A stretch of DNA of 64,000 nucleotides from assembly GCA_025667525.1 (NCBI GenBank), contig CM046882.1, positions 23,882,488 to 23,946,487 of the forward strand, in the 5' to 3' direction. The position numbers and the translations under genes are program-made. The DNA is from Glebionis coronaria. Its lineage: Eukaryota > Streptophyta > Magnoliopsida > Asterales > Asteraceae. Shown here one piece after another: positions 1 through 11,210 of the stretch (position 1 is the stretch's first letter; every line of letters begins with the position of its first letter). The notes under the pieces were generated by a model. The model did not search any database, was not told the origin of the DNA, and was given only the letters and a program-made list of their open reading frames with translations.

Positions 1-364
1 ATTCTCCATGAAGTTCCCCAAGGACAACCTAATTCGCGGCCGAGTAGAGCTAGAGACTTAGGGTTAAAAAAACTCAAGCATTGAATAACTAGGTTAGAAA
101 ACATAGAGTAGATCTAAATAGGTTAGGTTTAACAAGAGGGTGTTATAGTAGAGTTGAAGTGGAGGGGTGTATTTTCTTCGTCTTTTAGTGTTTGTTTCAA
201 GGATTGCTCTCTCTTATTTCATTCATGGATCTTATGGAGGAGGCCCGTGTATCCGGTTCACATCGATAAGTTTTTTCTATTGTGGTATTCAAAACACTTT
301 TGCTTAAAATGAATACACTTTAGTCTCTTCCTTAGCTTGAGTTAAGCAAAGTTAGTAATGTCAT

Positions 365-432
365 AAGTGTAGGGGAGTTTACTCCAATACTCTTAAACAT
401 TGAGGACAATGTTTATCTTAAGTGTAGGGGAG
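365..432 (+). promoter_or_regulatory. Conserved polypurine block - hairpin - polypurine block module
   Basis: Two copies of AAGTGTAGGGGAG (365-377 and 420-432) flank a perfect inverted repeat, AAACATTG-AGGA-CAATGTTT (395-414). The same arrangement is present in three other gypsy-type elements of the window (20377-20444; minus strand 30632-30702; minus strand 49578-49647). The blocks resemble the terminal polypurine tract of these elements, so they could be internal plus-strand priming sites or RNA structures. The function is not known to me. Confidence 0.6.
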
Positions 433-1208
433 ACTTCTATCGAAGTGACCTTGCCTAGACCATTGCCTTTGCCTTAATGATAACTTGGAAATTATTTTTT
501 CTAACATTTTTCAAAATTTTGATCTACTTTGGCCACCAAAAATATGCATTCATAATTTTTGCATTAATCGTTTTTCATTTGAATAACACATTTGCATTGT
601 ATATATTACTTCTTTTGTTTTTTATTAAAAATATATAAAAAGGAAAAAAATTAATAAAGGATATGGTTTAACAAATTTTTACTTCTTTGACATATTAGGC
701 CCGCCATGGATACTTTGACTCAACCCGAGTTTGCTTATCTAAGCATTCTCTAGCTAGTAGCCTTAACCATGTAGACCTTTATTGATTTATTAGGTTATGC
801 ATCCAATGATAGAGTTTGAAGTAAGCGTTAAGGGCTAGATAAACCTCATACTAATTAACTGTGACTTTTATATCCCCTTTCATAACCTTTAATTTCTTGT
901 CAACGCATGTATATATGTTAATAAATAATCAAAAACGGTTTTAATTGGTTTTTAGTCTCTTATGCATTTTTGACTAATCATTCGTGGTTGGTATAAGTAC
1001 GTCTTAAATTTTCTAAGTTAGAACGTCTTATATGTACTAGACTTATGTCATGCTTATACTTAGCGGGTGTTTTGCCTTTTATTATTTTCAACTTTCTTTG
1101 TGAGGATTAAAGAAAAATAAGAGCGACTTATGAAAAAAAAATGAGTGGCTAGAAAAAAAAAGAAAAAAATAATTATACAAGACTCCCAAGAGGGGCAGTG
1201 AAGTGTTA

Positions 1209-1440
1209 TTTTTATTTTTTTGTGGTAACCGTGATTTCCGACTCATTGGCCGACTAATCCACGGGGTTTGAGCCCACCGCCACACAGACTCAAACCAGGT
1301 AAAGACCTCACTTTTCATGAGGTTGGCGTGGCCACTTCAAGGTTGTTTGCACCTACTGGGAATTGAACTTGAGACCTTACACACTTTGGAGTGATAGCCA
1401 CAAATCTTTTTGCCACTAAGCCACCCTTGAGTGGTTATGA
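1209..1440 (-). mobile_element. tRNA-derived SINE with 12-bp target-site duplication
   Basis: A 232-bp insertion on the minus strand is flanked by identical 12-bp direct repeats AGTGAAGTGTTA at 1197-1208 and 1441-1452. Read on the minus strand it starts with a polymerase III box A-like sequence (TGGCTTAGTGG, complement of 1413-1423). A box B-like sequence follows (GTTCAATTCCC, complement of 1358-1368), and the copy ends in an A-rich tail directly before the left duplication. This is the canonical layout of a plant tRNA-derived SINE. There is no coding capacity, so mobilisation would depend on a LINE. The exact duplication suggests a fairly recent insertion. Confidence 0.85.
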
Positions 1441-2996
1441 AGTGAAGTGTTAATTATAGTAGCTATTATATTCCAATATTACCTTGACGGGTTGCGGGGA
1501 TTTAATAGTTGCTCCAATCCAATATTAACTTGACGGTTTGCGGGATTGAAGATCCAAAGTCCCCAAAAGGCGGCGGATATAAATTATTGTGTGAGTTTTA
1601 TTTTTCTTTCCTTTGAGAGTGTGTAGCTACTTATTAATGCATGACATAAGGATCTTACACATAAAATGAATGACTTATTATTCTGGGTCGGGCTTATATC
1701 AATTGTGGGCGGTTTTTCATGTAATGGATGAGATGGTTACTTAGTATTAAAACTGTGCTTCCTTATTTTCAAATTAAACTTCTTATATTTCACGCTTTAA
1801 ATAATGACAAATTAACCCTCAAGCAATTTGCTCAAATAATAACCGGTCTTAGAGGCATAATAAGTGGGGGTATAATAGTAACATAATTAATCTATATGAA
1901 TGAGTTGATGCACTTTCACTTATGGAAAACAATGATCTTGTTTTTAAGCTTGGTATGGGGAAAGTGAAACTTGAGGATGATAAGTGTTCATGGTACCAAA
2001 GTCCTAATCTAAGTCTTTGATTTCTTCATGAGTTATCTCTGTCAAAATCATTTCAATAAAAATCCAAAAATATATAAATAGAATTGCTTTCCTTGCATTG
2101 TATTAATATTCAAAATCATTCATCATGTAGCAGTATAGTTTATTAACTCATAAAATAGCCAAGGTGAGTTATTTATGAGAAAAGTGCACTTTAGAGCTTT
2201 GAAATACTGCATTGCATGAGGCCATGGCAATTGTCAAGTGGAGGGGAGTTGATAAGTGTGAAAACACTCATCAATTATGATCCAAAAACTATTTAAAACA
2301 CAGCCAAATACATTATATTTAACTATAAAATATCAGAATTATGTGGGTAATTGTGTTTTTGTGTTTTCAGGTAAACAAGATGTATTTTTGAGAAAACACG
2401 CGTTTTCAAGGATTTATTTGACAAAAGACAAAGAAAAAGACGAAAGATGCTACAAGGACCTTTCTTGCCAAAATTTCAAAGATCGAGGGCTTAAAGTGAA
2501 ATTTCTACAAAGACGAAGGATGAAAAGAAATTTACTTAAAAGTGTTTAATATTTTTTATTAAAGATAAAAATAAGAGACTAAAAAGAAAAATGGGAAAGT
2601 CTTTATCATTTAACTTTATTCGGTCAAGGTTTGCCTATATATATAACTTGGTCAAAGACCAAGTCAAGATTCATTTACACGTCTCCATCACACCAACAAG
2701 AGAGAGAAAGAAAGATATCAGAAAGTTTCAGTCGACTTATAACTCTTCTCCACCATAAAACTTCAAATCAATTTCAAGAGAGTTCAAGGGAGATTCAGAT
2801 GATAATGAAAGAACCAAAAATGATCCTTATCCTCTCCTCTACAAGAAGATATAAGTCAATTTGATCAAGATGGAGAGAAGAAGAAACGCCCAATTAGGAA
2901 AAGGTGATGAAGAACCCTAATTGATAAAGATCATCGTATTTTACATGTGGCACGACCTAACTGGAGGTTGCACGTCATCTCCTCCTCTTCGACGCC

Positions 2997-3004
2997 TATA
3001 AATA
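2997..3004 (+). promoter_or_regulatory. LTR TATA box
   Basis: TATAAATA lies in a GC-richer stretch about 750 bp into the LTR, at the place expected for the retrotransposon promoter. Transcription would start roughly 30 bp downstream and define the U3/R border. No experimental support is visible. Confidence 0.5.
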
Positions 3005-4466
3005 CAAGAAGATTACGTTCATTTTAAGTGGTTATCTTAGGAGTAGTTTTCACATAGTTAGTTTATGAATCAGTTAGTTAGTTTAATTCCCTTTTTCTTT
3101 CTTGTTAAACTTTTGTAATAAAATTTGTTAGATTTTTTAACCGATTCTGTTTTTCTCCATTAATGAATTAAAGTTCTATCTTCAAGCTTTCTTGATTTTC
3201 TTTAAGTTTTCTTCTCCTGTTACTATTCATCAAGATTGATTTTAATTGTCAAGATTGTTGATTATTGTTCATATATACTGTTCACGCAATTGTTCTATTC
3301 TGTTACTGTTCACGCAATTGTTTTGGTAAAATTGTTCATATCTGAGTGAATTTTAGTTGGTTAAAAGTGATAAAGCCTAATTCTGTTATAGTGAGATGAT
3401 TTCTTGATCGAAAGTTTTCGATGAGTAAATGTTTTGATTCTCATATGATCACAGTCATAAAAAGAGTCCTTTTAGTGTAAGATAAACAAGTTAGTTTACA
3501 AATTTGGATTCGGTTTTAGTTGTAAAGTTTCATAAGCTTGTTATGAGATCAGAAATTCATTAGTGCTTCGGTTAAGCAGTTAAAAAGAGGGGATTGTTAA
3601 CTGATAATATAGATAGAATATATTTGGTATTCGGTTTTGCAGAAATACGAGTTTTGGTGTTGCTGTTGGCAGAACAGTTGGTGCTCGCTGATATTAAAGG
3701 TTTCAGTTAGAACAGTTAGTGAGACATGGAGGTATGTTCGGGTACTAGCCAGCTCAGCGCTGAGCTATCACATCAAAGGACTTAGTCTTCAGATAAAAGG
3801 TTAAGCTCATTTTATTTTCTGCAAACATAGATAATCTGCTAGCTATAAAATTGTTGAATGAATTTGTGAGATTCATGCTTAATCTGCTTATTCGTATGAC
3901 TGTACTATCCGCCCCTTGGATGTTATTAATCTACTACCTGATTGATTTACTTGTTCTTGTTAATGATCTTTTTTAGTTTGCGAAATTTCTGCATATTCTA
4001 TTAATAGTGTTTGCTGATTGTACTTCCTTTTTTATCAGTTTAACATGTGTTTGGCAGTAAGTTGAATTTCCTGAATTGATGTTAGTTCAGATTGTTGTTT
4101 TGATATATTTTGACTTGGTTTGATTCATGATAATTATGATTGAGTTAGTTCATTGTTTCAGTAGGATCACAGTAGTGGTAGTGTTGGTTTAAGTAGTATA
4201 GGTTTGATCTTGCTTTAATAGATCAGATATTAGCTCTTCTGTAGTAAAGTTTCAGGATGTGTGCAAAAGTATTTTGGTAGTGTGATTCTTAGAAGTAAGA
4301 ACTATCAATAAGAATTTTGTTAGAAGATTGAAAGGAAAAACAATAATAAGGTAGACAGTAGGACACTCGTGATCTGTTCTTTATTAGTAGATGTTATTAA
4401 GTATTTTTGGCAATGTGAGATATATTAGGATAGAGTTAAAATTTGTTTAATGGATTGGTTGGAATT

Positions 4467-7107
4467 TGTGACAACCCAAAACTGAGGTCATTGCTTAATC
4501 TTACTTTACGATTATTTTTGAAATTTTTGGATGAGTTTGAATGATATCTATTTTTGGAGGTTTAAGTTTAAACCGATGTTGGAAGGTTTATATTTTAATT
4601 TTAATAAGTATAAGGAGTATTAGCATGCGTGATGTCGATGGATGCCAAATATTTGATGTCTTATTGTCGGTTGTTCGATTTTTGTCATTTTTGATGTTTT
4701 ATTTTAAATAACGTGTTAAGTCGAGTTGAGAGTTGATATTATTATATTTGAGGAACGTTTTAAATTTTTTCAAGTTTATTTATGAAACCCGAGCCCCGTA
4801 AATATTTTCAAAATTGACTAATAGTTATTTCCCGCATTTTTAGCTAACTATTTTCATTTTGAGCCACAACTATTGCAAAATTGCAACCAAGGTCCCTCAT
4901 GCACTATATCTAAAGCTAAAACAAACACACACACAACACAATTTCCACTAAAAAAATTTTCACCCTCCTCTCTCTTCTCTCTCTTATTTCCTTAACATCA
5001 CCACCACCATAAAACACCACACATTTTCAATTTTAACTTGATTTTGGCAATGATTTGAGCAAAACAAAATCAAGACCCACTCTTATAATTGATCAATGAT
5101 CATTTTGGTATAAGAAAATCTTAAATGCAAGGCATTTTTATTTTTTGATGTTGGTAGGTAGAAACCATGATCATGCATGGTGTTCTTGCCATGATCAATG
5201 GTGATTGTTGCAAGAATTTTGTTAAAAACTTCATTTTGATTCAAAGGTTTTAATTTTGATGATGATTTGAATGTTATGGTTCATATATGTTGATGTTATG
5301 GTATAGGAATGAACATTTCTATGGTTGGTTTTGAACAAAAAGGTGATTTTATAGCAGTTTTTAATGGTCATTTTATAACAGTAAGTTAACAGTAAAATAA
5401 GAATTTTATGTTTAGAAAATGGCTTAACTTATAGCCTAGGGTTGTAGATAATTTTATTAGCTTCGATTTGATATAAGGTAGAGCTTCTAGCTCCAAACGA
5501 GCGCGAAGTTATGATGTTTTGATTGATCGTGTACCGGGAGACGAGTATCGGCACTACATATAGTTGTTGTCGATATTTGGATCGAAACTCGGGGACTCTA
5601 AATTGAAGTTTTGAAATATTTAACCTACTGATATAGAGGTTTTTACCTTAGAGGTTGAGTTTACTTTAAAACCTGAGTGTCGGTTTTGTAAACGGAGTCG
5701 TTTAATAAGTTAAAACGGTTGTATGAAAAATTAAAGTAAATCTGTCCGGATTTGGTAGTTTGAAAATGAGTCAGGTAAAGGACTTTTAAAGTAATTTCAT
5801 TTGATAAACTTGTAGGAGGAATTTCTATATATAGTAAGTTAGTTTATCGAGTCGTTTCATAAACGGTTGACAAGTTTAAAAGGGGTAAATAAGCTAGTAC
5901 ATGTAGTATGTATCGGCGGACTTTGTTAAAAGTGTAAAATGGTAAAGTAAAAGTGTAGTAAAGTATGATGAAGTTATTTATATCGCTTACTCTTGAGTTT
6001 ACCGTGACTTTATGAGTTTGAGTTTGATGTTGTTATATATATATAATTTATTTCTCGAGTCATTATTAATGAACGCGCCTTATTTGATAGGTAGCGGTTC
6101 TCGTGTTTGAAAGGCATCCATTATCATCGACGATCATCTCGCTAGATCTCTTATACTAAGGTGAGTCTGTAGCCTCGCTTTTTATGCTAGCTACTAAATG
6201 TTTTATACCCGCGAGGGGGATACATGCTATTTGAAAATAAATGAACACAAGTCATGAGTAATTGTTGGACCCGTATGTTGCCTAAGTTGATTACATTGTA
6301 TTGAGTACCTTGTTGCTAAAGACCCTAAATTCATGAGCCGTTAACTATCTTCTGACTTGATGTTGTGATTCGGGAATAGCCGCTTATTCTAATGATAGTA
6401 CTATTGGGTTGACCACCCTATCTGAGACCAGGGCATTACGTTAAGTAACCCGCTGGGAAGGATAATTTTACGAGAATAAGAATGTGGTATTCTAGCAACT
6501 GATACCCTAGAGGGGAAATGGTTTTATTCTAGTCATGACGGCATTTGGCGTGGGTGACTATTTGGTTAAGTGGTCGGTTTCATGAGCTTAAATACAATGT
6601 TTATTATTATTGCCTTGAACATAGATTGTGTGTACGACAATTCTATAAATGATTATGATTGATTTTCTTCTTGTGTTCAAATGTGATTTGATAAACCTAT
6701 AGACTCGCTCAACATTATTGGTGACTTGTTTTAGCATGTATTTCAGGTAATAGGAAGTGATGGAGCATGGAGCTTTGCTTTGGAGGTTGTGGCTTGGTTT
6801 TTAGAAGAATATTGGTCTAAAAACTGTTTCTACCCTTTACTATTAAACAATTTACTTTATGTTGTGTATTGTACTAAACTTGTGTTGGTTGTTGGTCGAG
6901 ATCCATGGGGACTAAACGCTTTACTCTGGTGTCGTTTTAGTAAAATTATGGGATGAAATTTATGTTTTAGACCTATTATGAGAATCTTGTTTATATTTTG
7001 TGTAAACGTCTCTATTTTGAGTCGTTCAATATAGCTTGTGTGACGATGCTTATGTCTAGCACCCAATTGTGTATTTCCGCTACGCAATCTAAATTGGGGG
7101 TGTTAGA
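4467..7107 (+). mobile_element. Solo LTR of a chromovirus-type (Tekay/Del-like) Ty3/gypsy element
   Basis: A 2,641-bp unit begins TGTGACAACCC and ends GGGGGTGTTAGA. It is flanked by the 5-bp duplication GAATT (4462-4466 and 7108-7112). The TGTGACAACCC start and GGGTGTTA-A end are typical of plant Tekay/Del LTRs; here the usual terminal CA is GA, probably a point mutation. There is no internal region, primer-binding site or second LTR, so this is a solo LTR left by recombination between two LTRs. It sits inside the 3' LTR of the left Athila-like element and is therefore younger than that element. The small frames at 6857-7087 (minus) and 6998-7237 (plus) cross its right end and are not genes. 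Confidence 0.8.
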
Positions 7108-7536
7108 GAATTTCGGGCCAGTTTTAAGTCACATGGGCTTTAGTTACGTTTTCTTATTGGGCTGTTATGATTTTGGACCTTTATTGGATTTAGATCTCAG
7201 TTCTAATTTCTTTTATCTGATTCTTAATATAAAGTGAATTTTGAATTGTTAGTTTAAAATGGACTTAGACTTACTTTTATAAAAATCTGATTTTAGATTT
7301 AAAATTTAAATTTGTAATTTTACTTTGTAGTTTAAATTTGTATTTTACGTTTTTATATGTTTTTAGATAGTACGTATACGTAGTATTAGTTAATATTTTT
7401 ACCTTTTTATATGATTTGTGTCAAGTACCTTATATTTTAAACAAGATTTTATAACCAAGTCCAATAAAGTCAAACTTGAGAAGTTAAATCAATTCGATTA
7501 GATACCGAGAACAACTACACTAAAAATGAAATATTA

Positions 7537-8652
7537 GTTCTACTAAGGTATTCTAAGTAAACATGTCTAAAGGATGAAAATGCCTTGTCTTAATATAATC
7601 TTAAAATCTTAATGTAATGCTACAAGTTTTTGTAGACTTGTCCTAAAAGACTAGGTAGTGATTCTATGTAGATTTCTTAATATAAGGGTTTTTAGGTCAT
7701 TAAGCCTAATGACGTTCTATCTTGAGCGATTAGTGTTTGTATCTTCATAAACACTTATTCTAGGGCTTATATGATATGTTTATTAATTCTATGGTTTCTA
7801 GGTTCTTAGTTTAAGGGTTTACATAGGGTAATTACCATCTAGGTATAATTATGGGAGCTTAAGATTATATGTTTTGATAACTTGTACCTTATGCTTTATG
7901 AACTTGTAAATTAACTTGAATTAAATGTATAATCTTAATATGACACTTAGTTGAGTTTTATATTTAGTTGCAAAAGATTAGACTCTAATTCAATGTTAAA
8001 TTGATATTTGCAACTAAATATGATACTTAGTTGAGTCTTAACTTGTAATTAGCTTTATATTAGTGAATATTAATATTTTGTGATCAATTATCTTTCCTTA
8101 ATATGATAGATTATACTTAGTATATTGTATTTGATACTTGTACATAGATATTAGGTAGTTATATTGCTTGAAACATTATCTACCAAGGATTTCTAGGTGA
8201 TGATCTAGACTATTATGTATATTTATTTGTTGTTAGCTTTGTATAGTATTTTCTTACCATTATTTTGTATTATTATGTCTTTAATGTATAGTTTACAACT
8301 TGTTTATAATCCATACTGACTTATTCATATGTATTCTCCATTCATAGTTTACTATTCTTGAGTTTACAACTCATTTAAAGGGATTCTAGGGTTCTAAGGG
8401 AATTTAGGGTATCATAATTATATTTAAGATGTTCTTATTCGATCTTGAACTTATTAGATCACTTTTAGTACTTTAGACTTGATATATACATTGTGTTTCC
8501 AACATATAGGAATATGTTGAAGTGGCAAATCAGGTTGTGAGAAACCATTCATCTTATCAAATAAGGCATAAAAAGCAAAAATTTCCAATGAATTTTCCAC
8601 TTTCATTTACTCATAGCATATATCATCTATCTGAAATTTATGGGTTGTCATA
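7537..8652 (-). mobile_element. Probable partial chromovirus LTR, minus orientation
   Basis: At 8641-8652 the minus strand reads TATGACAACCCA. Upstream of it on that strand is the purine-rich tract AAGTGGGAGAGAC (complement of 8653-8665). This looks like the polypurine-tract/LTR junction of a Tekay/Del-like element. The LTR would extend leftward from 8652 and is probably cut off by the Athila-like LTR end near 7536. The body is very AT-rich and shows no coding frame. The left boundary is a guess. Confidence 0.4.
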
Positions 8653-9728
8653 GTCTCTCCCACTTAAATAAATCTTGTCCCGAGATTACAATGGTAACAT
8701 AATATATCAAAGGCAAACATAGCTTTTAGGTGCTCAAGTTCTTTCTTATAATTTTATTCATATATCAAGAAAATAACTCTACTGTTGGTATTTAGTTTCA
8801 AACTAATCTTTTTTAACCAGTATTACCATCAAAATGGTTATTCATCAAGTATTCTTCATGTCTTAGTAATCAAAATAACCATATTATCTGACAGGAATTT
8901 AGTTCATCGCCAGATGGAATATACAAGACATAGAATTTAATCACATAAATCTTTTTTAGATTCCAAAATATGAAGAGGATTGTGATTATTACTGAGTTCT
9001 TTGGGAACCTCAAGTCAATATTTTACAGCTCAATTAAAAAGTCTTGAATTGATTCAAAATCAATTTGGGTAATTGATAGAGAAAAAGTCCTTCTTAAGTA
9101 GATAATGTTTAATATGGTGTAGTCTAACAGATACTAAATTATCACAAATTAACGCTTTACGAAGCTTCATTCTAATATAATCTTTCCAATGGTTTCATGA
9201 ACTATTTTGGGTCTCCAACTTTAGCCCAGCAGATACGTAAATGACGCTTCTTTCGATAGAGTGCTTCAAATAGTATTGCTTTGATTCTAGCATGACAACT
9301 ATTGTTATATGGGAAATTTTACCAATGATAAATGTCCTTCCAAAATTTTTAACACATACATGGATTATATTATAACATCTAGTAATTTTGACTAATGTAA
9401 TATCTATGTGTTACTGCAAACATTACTATGTTAAATCGAGATGATCCCTTTATGTTTTGGTGGGACAAACGTATAACTCGCAATACATTATGTAAAATGT
9501 TAAGGTACTCTTAATCACTCAAGACTACATTTGTATACTTCTCTCGACACCTCCAAGATCACATTCGGCATGAATCACTCAAGGTATGTACAAACATATC
9601 ATTAACCTAACTAAATGATAAGGATTAATATTTTCTTAAAACTCAATTTTATACAAAGTGACTAAGTAATTTTTAATTAACTTTATTTTTAAGAAAATGT
9701 TTTATTAAAAAGAAAATGGAAATTATAA
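8653..9728. other. Degenerate AT-rich DNA, no recognisable feature
   Basis: If the preceding junction is read correctly, this should be the decayed 3' internal part of the same minus-strand chromovirus. I could not find a recognisable pol or chromodomain frame in it, and no RNA gene or intact repeat boundary is visible. Confidence 0.3.
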
Positions 9729-9751
9729 TTTGGCATATACCATATGCCAAA
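9729..9751. repeat. Perfect inverted repeat near the copia LTR start
   Basis: Two 10-bp arms, TTTGGCATAT and ATATGCCAAA, are separated by ACC. The repeat lies about 170-200 bp upstream of the TATA box at 9925-9932, so it could be a U3 protein-binding palindrome or a hairpin. Confidence 0.7.
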
Positions 9752-9924
9752 GGAATATCCTTTGAGGGTATAAACTACCCCAGATGGCATTTTCCCACTA
9801 AAGGACAAAAATGCACGTACTCCAAGCTGGAGGTTCCTGAAAGGAGCCTGCGGATCCTTATTGATAAGGAACCGCGGGTAGAGATCAGGAACCGCTGGTG
9901 TTTTTTACCGTTTCACTCTTGCCC

Positions 9925-9932
9925 TATATATA
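9925..9932 (+). promoter_or_regulatory. Copia LTR TATA box
   Basis: TATATATA is set in a C-rich context and followed about 30 bp later by the likely transcription start. It is the only strong TATA box in this LTR. Confidence 0.5.
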
Positions 9933-10402
9933 GTGGATCATTTCCAGCTTTTCTTTCAACCCTTTTTGCACAACTTCTTCAAAAACATCTTTAAACTACT
10001 TGATTCGTTAGTTTAGATTAATCATTTTTAAGATGTGATAATCTCCTTCAATCCTCTCATCCTCTCAAGTGAAAAGAGAAGAACACTTTCATTACCATGA
10101 AGTGTTGAGTTCACAACATGATGAAGATCTCTCCTTCTAGATCAAGTCATTGTTTTCCTACTACGTATATGTAGAAGATCCAAGTGTTGGGTTCACTTGG
10201 ATGTGTTTGTAAGGGTAGAATATCCAAGTGATGGGTATCCTTGGATTAGGTGTTAGTTGTGTAAAACTTGGATATAGTGTTAGAGTCATAGATCTAAGTG
10301 TTGTGTGCTTAGATCTATATGGTTTATGTGTTTAGGCCATAAAACACAAGGTTTGTTATGTTGGGCCATAAAACATAACTAGTGTGAAGATTGTAGATGG
10401 GT

Positions 10403-10510
10403 GTAGATTGGTCCTACCTAAGATTAGGACTCGACATCTAGCCTTGTTTCGGAAAATGGTGAAGTAGGCGACGTTGAGTAGATTGGTCCTACCTAAGATT
10501 AGGACTCGAC
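10403..10510 (+). repeat. Two exact 33-bp direct repeats, 75 bp apart, each with a small hairpin
   Basis: The units 10403-10435 and 10478-10510 are identical. Each contains the arms GTCCTA and TAGGAC separated by 8 bases. They lie downstream of the TATA box, in R or U5 of the copia LTR. Confidence 0.75.
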
Positions 10511-11197
10511 TTTTAGCTTAGAGTCGGAAATTGGATAAGCGGTGTTGTGTATGGTTTCTCCACCTTAAGGAGTTTGTTGACTAGTGAAGTAACTCTCGAG
10601 TAAGGTGTACTCGAGGAGTGGAGTAGGGCGAAGAGGAGCTCCGTGACCGAACCACTATAAATCATCATGTCGGTACTTTCATTTACATTTATGTCTTTAC
10701 CTTTTTAGATGTATTTATAGTTGCATACTTGTTGTTGTGTGCTGTGTGTATCTCATAATCTAAACATCTAAGTTGCGGAAAAGCTAAGGCTTAGTATGTG
10801 TGTGATTCATGTTTAGATTATGGTCAAATGTACATCACTTAGTCTAAACATCCTAGTTGAAGAAAAGCTTATGCTTAGTACGTGTGTGCTTAGTGTTTAG
10901 ACTATTGCTTGGTGTACTCTTGATTTGATGTGTTTGTGTGTTTACTTACTTGTAGTATTTATCTTTCAATAAAACACATCTCATATCTAGTCAAGCTTGA
11001 TCGAGAATTTGATACAAAGGATTGTTAAAGTCTAACTTGCAATAAATAGTCTAGTTCACTGTTGGCGGTTTCACGCGATTCTTTAACGATAACAAACCGC
11101 GGACATGTTTAAAGAACCGCGCACAATGGGTTATACAAATGTTTTGAAAAAGTAACTAGAAACTATTCAACCCCCCCCCCCCTTCTAGTTTCTACAA

Positions 11198-11210
11198 TTG
11201 GTATCAGAGC
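11198..11210 (+). other. Copia primer-binding site (initiator tRNA-Met)
   Basis: TTGGTATCAGAGC is complementary to the 3' end of plant initiator tRNA-Met, the usual primer for minus-strand DNA synthesis in plant copia elements. It starts one base after the LTR end. Confidence 0.85.

Larger units (their letters stand above)
1..2249 (+). mobile_element. 3' non-coding tail of an Athila-like Ty3/gypsy element, truncated by the window edge
   Basis: This stretch aligns by eye with the 3' untranslated region of the complete element at 20052-22100. Shared landmarks are the AAGTGTAGGGGAG blocks, the hairpin at 395-414, the text around 700-740 (gactcaacccg), the 'aatgatcttg/gtatgggg' stretch near 1930-1965 and a polypurine tract just before an LTR. 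The body of the element (gag-pol) would lie left of base 1. I see no credible coding frame; the short frame on the minus strand at 1088-1318 is mostly SINE and T-rich DNA. The region is interrupted by a SINE. The tract AAGTGGAGGGGAGT at 2236-2249 is the expected plus-strand priming site next to the LTR. Confidence 0.75.
2250..7536 (+). mobile_element. 3' LTR of the left Athila-like element, split by a solo LTR
   Basis: The LTR starts right after the polypurine tract with TGATAAGTGTGAAAACACT, matching the start of the complete element's LTRs (TAATAAGTGTGAAAAC at 12576 and 22101). It runs to 4466, is interrupted by the solo LTR at 4467-7107, and resumes at 7108. The right end is inferred at 7536. 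The last 100 bases (caattcga...gaacaac) resemble the ends of the other two Athila-like LTRs, and the copy stops in TATTA as they do. Without the insertion it is about 2.6 kb. The right boundary cannot be tested because the partner LTR is outside the window. The short frames at 2277-2549 and 2631-2864 are AT-rich chance frames. Confidence 0.55.
9729..11196 (+). mobile_element. 5' LTR of a Ty1/copia element (left boundary uncertain)
   Basis: The right end is clear. LTR sequence ending in ...TCTACA at 11196 is followed by the primer-binding site TTGGTATCAGAGC. The LTR holds a TATA box at 9925-9932, two exact 33-bp copies 75 bp apart (10403-10435 and 10478-10510), a diverged duplication of about 80 bp (from near 10755 and again near 10837) and a run of 12 C at 11171-11182. 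The left end was not found; 9729 is only where the recognisable structure begins, at an inverted repeat. The 92-codon frame at 9716-9994 is not a gene. Confidence 0.55.

Noticed and set aside
1358..1423. tRNA gene
   Set aside because: Box A and box B are present, but the acceptor and anticodon stems do not form. The copy is a SINE with a 12-bp duplication and A-rich tail.
2277..2864. Frames of 90 and 77 codons
   Set aside because: They are inside a U3-like AT-rich LTR segment with no family resemblance or codon signal.
9716..9994. 92-codon frame
   Set aside because: It overlaps the inverted repeat and TATA box of a copia LTR and has no protein features.
11171..11182. Run of 12 C as an assembly artefact
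   Set aside because: It lies in LTR sequence just before a clear LTR/primer-site junction and could be genuine; nothing else suggests a gap.
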